This document shows positions 33,818 to 38,920 of a stretch of DNA of 38,920 nucleotides, piece after piece. This DNA comes from an uncultured Bacteroides sp. (GTDB lineage: Bacteria; Bacteroidota; Bacteroidia; Bacteroidales; Bacteroidaceae). The notes under the pieces were generated by a model. It had not been told where the DNA came from. It searched no databases and saw only the letters and a program-made list of their open reading frames with translations. Numbering within the stretch: position 1 is the stretch's first letter; the number at the start of each line of letters is the position of its first letter. Location of the stretch: the NCBI GenBank assembly GCA_900546645.1, contig URDR01000022.1, positions 1 to 38,920 of the forward strand, read 5' to 3'. The translations under genes and the position numbers were made by a program.

Positions 33818-33891
33818 GGGGCATTAGCTCATCTGGCTAGAGCGCGACACTGGCAGTGTCGAGGTGGCGAGTTCGAGTCTCGCATGCTCCA
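33818..33891 (+). tRNA. tRNA-Ala (anticodon GGC)
   Basis: 74-nt cloverleaf read directly: acceptor GGGGCAT/ATGCTCC, D-arm GCTC/GAGC, anticodon stem CGACA/TGTCG with loop CTGGCAG (anticodon GGC at 33852-33854), and T-arm GCGAG/CTCGC with loop TTCGAGT. The third acceptor pair is G-U, the alanine identity element, and the discriminator is A. CCA is not encoded. Confidence 0.97.
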
Positions 33892-33906
33892 CTACTCATT
33901 CATCAA

Positions 33907-33957
33907 AAGCAGAAATGCCGGAAATTGCATCAGATACAATTTCCGGCATTTCTGCTT
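33907..33957 (+). repeat. 21-bp perfect inverted repeat after the tRNA gene
   Basis: Arms 33907-33927 and 33937-33957 are exact reverse complements (core AAATGCCGGAAATT), with a 9-nt loop. It begins 16 bp after the tRNA and is followed by CTAAAAG rather than a T-run. It probably ends or shapes the tRNA precursor transcript. Confidence 0.85.
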
Positions 33958-34050
33958 CTAAAAGATCCAAATCTTATAAGCTCAACTTTTAATTCATATT
34001 AAGGGACATTGAAAAATCTCCGAAAAATTCAAGCAAATACGTTCAAACCT

Positions 34051-34097
34051 AAAAAAACATCCCGCCACAACTCTTCATTAAGAGCCACAGCAGGATG
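34051..34097 (-). terminator. Strand-specific terminator of the beta-barrel (pseudo)gene
   Basis: In minus-strand RNA, 34097-34058 folds into an 18-bp stem (CATCC...GGATG outside, CTCTT...AAGAG inside) of which six pairs are G-U, with a tetraloop, followed directly by seven U residues (34057-34051). On the plus strand the six wobble pairs become A-C mismatches, so it should work only for the minus-strand gene. Confidence 0.78.
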
Positions 34098-34133
34098 AAA
34101 CTTCTATGAGATTGGATTTTCTATTACATTTTA

Positions 34134-34625
34134 TTAGAAGCGGTAAGAGGCACCTATGTTGATTACACCTTGATCAAAATCACTAACCAACTGGTATTTT
34201 CCTTCAAGATTGATAGCCCAGTTATGACCCAAATCAAATTCAACTCCACCTCCCAAGTTCACACCGAATCGGCATTCATTATCGTCAATATCTTCACCAA
34301 AGCCTGTATCTATATCAAGCATCCAGTTTGTCAGAGTCAATCCGAAAAGAGGATAAAGTTTTACGCCTCTGCCTACCGGACACAGATAATGAAGATTCAC
34401 ATTGAAATCGAGCATGCTCACATTATCGTTTTCAAAGAAATAGTTGAGTGAAGGTTCAAGACGGATAGGGTCTGTAATGTTATACTGATATTTTATACCT
34501 AAGCCCATGCTTTCAATTTGCGTTCCATAATTCAGACCAAAACCAATAGCTTGTTTTCCCTTCTGTGCCTAGATACCACCCAAGAACACAAAAAGAAGAC
34601 TGAATAACATCAAAAATTTTTTCAT
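34134..34625 (-). pseudogene. Outer-membrane beta-barrel protein gene with amber codon in the signal peptide
   Basis: The full frame starts at ATG 34625: MKKFLMLFSLLFVFLGGI, then TAG (34569-34571), then in the same frame AQKGKQAIGFGLNYGTQIESMGLGIKY and on to the C-terminal Phe of a small barrel (INIGASYRF). The stop falls at codon 19, two residues before the expected signal-peptidase site. Downstream, an ATG at 34508 opens 124 aa (MGLGIKYQYNIT...) that lack any signal peptide, so the barrel could not be exported from that start. The promoter (34670-34700) and terminator are intact, and the rest of the frame shows no damage. It is either a recent nonsense mutation, a sequencing error or a recoded codon. 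Confidence 0.82.
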
Positions 34626-34669
34626 ACCTTATTTTTTAAAGTTATCAATTAAGTTAATTTACTTTTTGG

Positions 34670-34700
34670 CAAAGATAATATCTTAGTTGAAATATACAAA
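34670..34700 (-). promoter_or_regulatory. Promoter of the interrupted beta-barrel gene
   Basis: On the minus strand TTTG (34697-34700), a 19-bp spacer and TATCTTTG (34670-34677) match the Bacteroides promoter fully. The predicted leader to the ATG at 34625 is about 40 nt. Confidence 0.78.
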
Positions 34701-34713
34701 ATAATATAGAAAT

Positions 34714-35403
34714 TTATCTTATGGACTTCCAAAAATTAATAAACTGAGCATACAAGCCATAACATACGAGCCGGTCGTTTTCCTGCAGCTCATAATTTTC
34801 CGGGAAAGTATTAGCCACTTCACGCTCCAAAACGGAAATTCCCGCACTGTTCAAGACGCGCTTGCCCTTTATCAGAGATATCACTTTCAAGCCGAATTCT
34901 TTTTCTATGTCAAGTTCATTGATTTTATATCCAACCAACTTCAAGGGAAGATTAAATTTAAATACATAATACTCATCATCTATCTGGAAAGGTTCAACAT
35001 CGGCATTCAATTCAAGCAGCTGAGCAAGCATACGCGCTGCATCTTGCTCCGGTGTCAGAATCCGATCAAGTGAAAAAGCCTCAAGTACCATCCGGTGAAC
35101 CTCGTCTACTGCGCGAGCATAAATATGTTTTACCTTATTCATTTTCAGCAATGAAACCACACGAACAGAAGCCCCGAAGTTTTCACCGATAGCCACGATT
35201 ACCACATCTACCGTTTTAATAGGCAATACTCTCAATGCAACTTCATCAGTAACATCCACCACAAAAGATGTGGCCATTTTATCCTTCAAACGATCAACAT
35301 GAGTTTCATTAAAATCGACACCCACCACTTCATGTCCAAGCGCTGTCAGTTCTTCTGCCAACACTGTTCCATAATTTCCTAATCCTATAATCAGATATTT
35401 CAT
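34714..35403 (-). CDS. trkA: Trk/Ktr potassium uptake regulatory subunit (RCK domains)
   Basis: 229-aa cytosolic gating subunit that binds nucleotides and controls the TrkH/KtrB channel. The RCK-N Rossmann domain (about 1-125) begins MKYLIIGLGNYGTVLAEELTALGHEVVGVDFNE with the GxGxxG motif. The RCK-C domain (about 135-222) includes FNLPLKLVGYKINELDIEKEFGLKVISLIKG. It is a single RCK unit, thus KtrA-like rather than the doubled E. coli TrkA. It follows the membrane subunit by 4 bp and so is co-expressed with it. Confidence 0.95.
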   Translation of the reverse strand: MKYLIIGLGNYGTVLAEELTALGHEVVGVDFNETHVDRLKDKMATSFVVDVTDEVALRVLPIKTVDVVIVAIGENFGASVRVVSLLKMNKVKHIYARAVDEVHRMVLEAFSLDRILTPEQDAARMLAQLLELNADVEPFQIDDEYYVFKFNLPLKLVGYKINELDIEKEFGLKVISLIKGKRVLNSAGISVLEREVANTFPENYELQENDRLVCYGLYAQFINFWKSIR

Positions 35404-35407
35404 ACCA

Positions 35408-37237
35408 TCAGTTAATTATAATATTGTCACTCGGATATTTATAATGTCTTTTTTTCTCTTGACGAATAAGACCTGTAACCAGTGTAAAGGCTCCCACACG
35501 ACCAATAAACATCAGTAGAATAATCAACAACTTGCCCGGAATGCTTAACACCGGTGTCAAATCAAGACTCGACCCTACTGTGCTTAAAGCCGAAACACAC
35601 TCAAAGACGATAGCCGTAAGTGAAGTCCGAGGCTCTGCCATAGAGAGTAAAAAGACTGAAACAAAAGCAATCAGCAAATACAAAATAAAGGCTGCGTTAG
35701 AACGGCGGATTGAGTCATGAGAGAGTTCACGATGCATGACCTCTGTATGATTTGCTCCCCGGATAACCGCCCATAAATTAAGCAGAATCACGGCAAATAC
35801 ATTTATTTTAACGCCACCTGCAGTTGATTGAGTTCCTCCTCCCACAACCATCAGCATAATCATCAGCAAGATGGTTTGTGTAGAGAGCGATGTTAAACTC
35901 ACACTGGAAAATCCTGCCGTACGCGGACAAGAGGCATTAAAAAACGCATGCACCCATTTATCTACGGCCGGCATTCCGGAAAAAGCATGATTCCATTCGG
36001 CTACCGCTATCATAAATGTTCCAGCAACCAGCAATACCACCGTCATCACCAATACAATCTTTGTATTCAGATTATACAGATGAACCCTCTTCGAAAAGTG
36101 TTTGGTTTGCCTAAATACCAAACACTTCAGATAGCTTAAATAATAAGACAATGTACCGCTGAGATTTACCAAGATAGGGAATCCGATTCCTCCGAACACG
36201 ATTAACAGACCAAGAGTAACATATAACAAATTATGATTCTGCATCACTATTTCATTACCCATTCCACCCGGCAAGGTGGAAAATCCAGCATTACAAAAAG
36301 CTGACACTGAATGGAAAGCAGAAAAATAAAGTTCCTCGTAAAAGCTCATTCCCAACGTATCGTGGATGTTCATCCAGATAACCACCGTTCCTACTCCTTC
36401 AATAACCAATGTAAAGCCTAAAATATAAAGTAAAGTAGAAAGCAGTGAATTTAAAGAATTCGAACTAATCATATCTCCCACCACCAACTGATTATAAAGA
36501 GAGGTATTCCCCATGAAAAACATGGCAAAAAAACTGGTAAGCGTCATCACCCCTAATCCACCTATCTGAATCAGAAGAAGGATGATAATCTGCCCTTCAA
36601 GTGTGAAGGTTGAAGGAAGATCAACGGTTGCCAACCCCGTTACACAAGCGGCACTGGTTGCCGTAAACAAGGCGTCAATCCAAGAAATCCCGTCATACGT
36701 AGCTCTGGGAAGCATAAGCAAGCCCGTTCCGAGAAATATAAAAATCAAAAAGCTAGAAGCTAAAATAAGTGAAGGGTTGGTTCGTTTTCCCAGCAGGCGA
36801 ACCACACTGCCCGATAGATGCGACAGAGATAATAGAAATAAAATAGCACCTTTATAATAAGAGCTATGAAAGAAGCGCCATACCCACATACTCCAGTCTT
36901 CATTTTCCGGCTTATGAAAAATAACCGGAAGCAGGGTCAGATACAGACAAACAGTAAGCAGCCAAGTCCATGGAGTAAAATGCCAGGTCTTGTCATCCTG
37001 ACGGAAAACAATCTGCGCAGTTGTGGCAATCAAAAAGACAACCCAGACTATCTGATAAACCCAATGTATAATGGCTATTTCATGAGATGACACACGAAAG
37101 CCATACTCATAAACTACAGCAAGAAAGAAGATAAAAGAACAAAAATATACAAATCCCCTTGTCAAATTCAGCAACTGATTGATTCGAGGTAAAACTAACT
37201 TCCTCCGATAGAGAAAGAGTCTGTCCCAATAATCCAT
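35408..37237 (-). CDS. trkH: TrkH/KtrB family potassium transporter
   Basis: 609-aa inner-membrane K+ translocating subunit. The superfamily core (about 175-600) has four pore repeats: ATSAACVTGLATVD, SAFCNAGFSTLPGG, CPRTAGFSSVSL and SALSTVGSSLDL, each with the selectivity-filter Gly. The gating loop is VVGGGTQSTAGGVKINVF. An N-terminal extension of about 170 aa adds several helices, common in Bacteroidetes versions and longer than KtrB (about 450 aa). It is the first gene of the trkH-trkA pair. A TAAATTTG element at 37285-37292 lies upstream. Confidence 0.95.
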   Translation of the reverse strand: MDYWDRLFLYRRKLVLPRINQLLNLTRGFVYFCSFIFFLAVVYEYGFRVSSHEIAIIHWVYQIVWVVFLIATTAQIVFRQDDKTWHFTPWTWLLTVCLYLTLLPVIFHKPENEDWSMWVWRFFHSSYYKGAILFLLSLSHLSGSVVRLLGKRTNPSLILASSFLIFIFLGTGLLMLPRATYDGISWIDALFTATSAACVTGLATVDLPSTFTLEGQIIILLLIQIGGLGVMTLTSFFAMFFMGNTSLYNQLVVGDMISSNSLNSLLSTLLYILGFTLVIEGVGTVVIWMNIHDTLGMSFYEELYFSAFHSVSAFCNAGFSTLPGGMGNEIVMQNHNLLYVTLGLLIVFGGIGFPILVNLSGTLSYYLSYLKCLVFRQTKHFSKRVHLYNLNTKIVLVMTVVLLVAGTFMIAVAEWNHAFSGMPAVDKWVHAFFNASCPRTAGFSSVSLTSLSTQTILLMIMLMVVGGGTQSTAGGVKINVFAVILLNLWAVIRGANHTEVMHRELSHDSIRRSNAAFILYLLIAFVSVFLLSMAEPRTSLTAIVFECVSALSTVGSSLDLTPVLSIPGKLLIILLMFIGRVGAFTLVTGLIRQEKKRHYKYPSDNIIIN

Positions 37238-37284
37238 AATTTACATCTGTTTTTTTCTATATGATTCAACATAACCACACTATA

Positions 37285-37292
37285 CAAATTTA
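37285..37292 (-). promoter_or_regulatory. Candidate -7 element of trkH-trkA
   Basis: The minus strand reads TAAATTTG (TAnnTTTG), 48 bp before the trkH ATG; no good -33. Confidence 0.45.
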
Positions 37293-37353
37293 GTCAAAAA
37301 AACATTGTACGCTTTATTTTTGCTAATAAAAAAAGACTTCAAGCCCTAATTAG

Positions 37354-37384
37354 TTGCTTTTTATCATTTCTTTCCCTACTTTTG
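37354..37384 (+). promoter_or_regulatory. Promoter of trpB2
   Basis: TTG (37354-37356), a 20-bp spacer and TACTTTTG (37377-37384) match the Bacteroides promoter. It overlaps an upstream TTG start at 37382, which supports the ATG at 37415 as the true start. Confidence 0.65.
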
Positions 37385-37414
37385 GCAGAAATTATTCATT
37401 TAAACTTCATTATT

Positions 37415-38785
37415 ATGAGCAAAAAGCAAAAAAGATTCATCTTGCCGGAAGATGAAATACCTAAATACTGGTACAATATCCAGGCAGATATGAAAACCAA
37501 ACCGCTGCCTCCACTCAATCCGGCAACTAAAAAGCCTCTAACTCCTGAAGACCTCTACTCTATTTTTGCCAAAGAGCTTTGCCATCAGGAACTGAACCAA
37601 ACAGACGCATGGATTGAAATTCCCGAAGCTGTACGCGAAATGTATAAATATTATAGAAGTACTCCCCTCGTACGTGCCTATGGACTGGAAAAAGCACTGG
37701 AAACCCCTGCTCACATCTACTTTAAAAATGAAAGTGTAAGCCCTATTGGTTCGCATAAGCTCAATTCCGCTTTGGCACAGGCTTATTACTGTAAACAAGA
37801 AGGGGTTACCAATATCACAACCGAAACCGGAGCCGGACAATGGGGAGCAGCCCTTTCGTATGCAGCAAAAGTTTTTGGACTGGAAGCTGCGGTTTATCAG
37901 GTTAAGATCAGCTACGAACAAAAACCTTACCGCCGAAGCATTATGCAAACATTCGGTGCACAAGTCACTCCTTCACCTTCTATGTCTACCCGTGCCGGAA
38001 AAGATATTCTAACCCAATATCCCAATCACCAAGGTTCACTGGGTACGGCTATTTCAGAAGCTATCGAACTGGCACGAACTACTCCCAACTGCAAATACAC
38101 CTTGGGCTCTGTTTTAAGTCATGTTACTTTGCACCAAACCGTGATCGGACTGGAAGCGGAAAAACAAATGGAAATGGCCGGCGAATATCCCGACATCGTT
38201 ATCGGATGTTTTGGAGGTGGATCAAACTTTGGAGGTATTTGCTTCCCCTTCATGCGTCACTCCATTCTGGAAGGAAAACAAACACGTTATATTGCAGCCG
38301 AACCGGCTTCTTGCCCTAAACTGACAAGAGGCAAGTTTGAATATGATTATGGTGACGAAGCCGGATATACTCCCCTGCTTCCTATGTACACTTTGGGACA
38401 TAACTTCGCTCCTGCCAATATCCACGCCGGAGGTCTGCGTTATCATGGTGCCGGAGTGATTGTTTCCCAGCTTTTGAAAGACAATTTAATGGAAGCAGTT
38501 GATATCCAGCAGTTGGAATCTTTCGATGCCGGTATTCTTTTTGCCAAAGCAGAAGGCATCATCCCGGCTCCCGAATCATGCCATGCCATTGCTGCTGCCA
38601 TACGTGAAGCTGATAAATGCAAGGAAAGCGGAGAGGAAAAAGTCATTTTGTTTAATTTATCCGGACATGGATTAATTGATATGTCGGCATACGACCAATA
38701 CCTGTCGGGCAATCTGACCAATTATTCACTCAGCGATGATGAAATAGAAAAGAATCTGAAGGAAGTAGAAGAAAAGCTTCAGTAA
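37415..38785 (+). CDS. trpB: Tryptophan synthase beta chain, TrpB2 type
   Basis: PLP enzyme that joins indole and serine to tryptophan. It is 456 aa, longer than ordinary TrpB (about 395-400), and has the TrpB2 N-terminal extension (MSKKQKRFILPEDEIPKYWYNIQ). The PLP Lys is Lys115 in PIGSHKLNSALAQAYY; TETGAGQWGAAL and the phosphate-binding CFGGGSNFGG are present. The gene stands alone with its own promoter and no trpA nearby, typical of TrpB2, which usually acts without the alpha subunit, probably salvaging free indole. This role is family knowledge, not shown here. Confidence 0.93.
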   Translation: MSKKQKRFILPEDEIPKYWYNIQADMKTKPLPPLNPATKKPLTPEDLYSIFAKELCHQELNQTDAWIEIPEAVREMYKYYRSTPLVRAYGLEKALETPAHIYFKNESVSPIGSHKLNSALAQAYYCKQEGVTNITTETGAGQWGAALSYAAKVFGLEAAVYQVKISYEQKPYRRSIMQTFGAQVTPSPSMSTRAGKDILTQYPNHQGSLGTAISEAIELARTTPNCKYTLGSVLSHVTLHQTVIGLEAEKQMEMAGEYPDIVIGCFGGGSNFGGICFPFMRHSILEGKQTRYIAAEPASCPKLTRGKFEYDYGDEAGYTPLLPMYTLGHNFAPANIHAGGLRYHGAGVIVSQLLKDNLMEAVDIQQLESFDAGILFAKAEGIIPAPESCHAIAAAIREADKCKESGEEKVILFNLSGHGLIDMSAYDQYLSGNLTNYSLSDDEIEKNLKEVEEKLQ

Positions 38786-38846
38786 GAAAGGCACAGATTA
38801 ACACTCAAATCCAGATAACACCTCTTTAGAAAATTATCGGGATTTA

Positions 38847-38864
38847 CTTCCATAAAAATGGAAG
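38847..38864 (+). repeat. Small hairpin downstream of trpB2
   Basis: CTTCCAT (38847-38853) pairs with ATGGAAG (38858-38864) around an AAAA loop. It lacks a T-run. Confidence 0.5.
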
Positions 38865-38871
38865 CAATCGA

Positions 38872-38914
38872 GTAGGAGGAAAACGAAGCAGTTTTCTTCC
38901 TACTTTCGTTTTCC
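38872..38914 (+). terminator. Hairpin pair after trpB2, possible terminator
   Basis: GTAGGAGGAAAAC (38872-38884) pairs with GTTTTCTTCCTAC (38891-38903) with one mismatch and a 6-nt loop, followed by a T-rich TTTCGTTTTCC. The same 5' segment, GGAAAACGAA (38878-38887), can instead pair perfectly with TTCGTTTTCC (38905-38914). Confidence 0.6.
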
Positions 38915-38920
38915 GACCTC

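Noticed and set aside
33907..33957. A prophage or integrative-element attachment site at the tRNA-Ala gene
   Set aside because: No integrase is near and no direct repeat of the tRNA 3' end was found in the window; the structure is an inverted repeat.
1..38920. Defence systems, CRISPR arrays, insertion sequences or polysaccharide utilisation loci
   Set aside because: No Cas, restriction, toxin-antitoxin, transposase, SusC/SusD or regularly spaced repeat signatures were found on either strand.

Overview
The window is ordinary chromosome from a member of the Bacteroidales, most likely a Bacteroides or Phocaeicola species. The evidence is direct: low-to-moderate GC; start codons without strong Shine-Dalgarno sequences; repeated promoters of the Bacteroides type (-33 TTTG or TTG, about 19-20 bp, -7 TAnnTTTG); a tRNA gene without an encoded CCA end; and Bacteroidetes families such as DUF5686, DUF4136, DUF4251 and the TrpB2/TrkH/TrkA neighbourhood. 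No phage, integrase, insertion sequence, CRISPR array or rRNA gene was seen.

Layout. 1-3016 (minus): a tripartite RND drug efflux operon, with the permease cut off by the window edge. 3284-4678 (minus): a MATE exporter, followed by a 509-bp gene-free stretch that carries a 21-bp inverted repeat. 5188-8612 (plus): hisH-hisA-hisF-hisIE with an FtsE ATPase as last gene. 8743-11368 (plus): lysC and lysA. 11441-12601: a glycosyltransferase. 12641-14833 (minus): a DUF5686 outer-membrane protein, divergent from a Crp/Fnr regulator (14956-15657). 15726-17713 (minus): mltF and udk, divergent from a Dabb protein and a hotdog thioesterase. 18682-22030 (plus): hisL leader peptide, attenuator and hisG-hisD-hisC. 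22202-23983 (minus): lepA. 24104-26721 (plus): lemA, a TPM-domain protein and aroC. 26863-28744 (minus): three envelope proteins. 28903-29562: an unknown membrane-anchored protein. 29664-33087 (minus): a sulfur/redox operon consisting of a CoA-disulfide-reductase fusion, a MarR regulator and queH. 33191-33703: an acetyltransferase. 33818-33891: tRNA-Ala(GGC). 34134-34625 (minus): an outer-membrane protein gene with an amber codon in its signal peptide. 34714-37237 (minus): Trk/Ktr potassium uptake. 37415-38785 (plus): TrpB2.

How the genes work together. Histidine synthesis is split into two loci about 11 kb apart. The hisGDC locus (first step and last steps) has a classical ribosome-mediated attenuator whose leader peptide reads ...HHIHH...; the hisHAFIE locus has only a short leader and no sign of attenuation. 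hisB is not in the window. Other biosynthetic genes are the lysine/aspartate pair, chorismate synthase and a lone TrpB2.

The most notable observations are the his attenuator with its mutually exclusive terminator and antiterminator, the nonsense-interrupted outer-membrane protein gene with an intact promoter, the persulfide-handling fusion with two palindromes placed exactly on its promoter elements, and face-to-face promoters between udk and the Dabb gene. I did not find a clearly new defence or mobile system.
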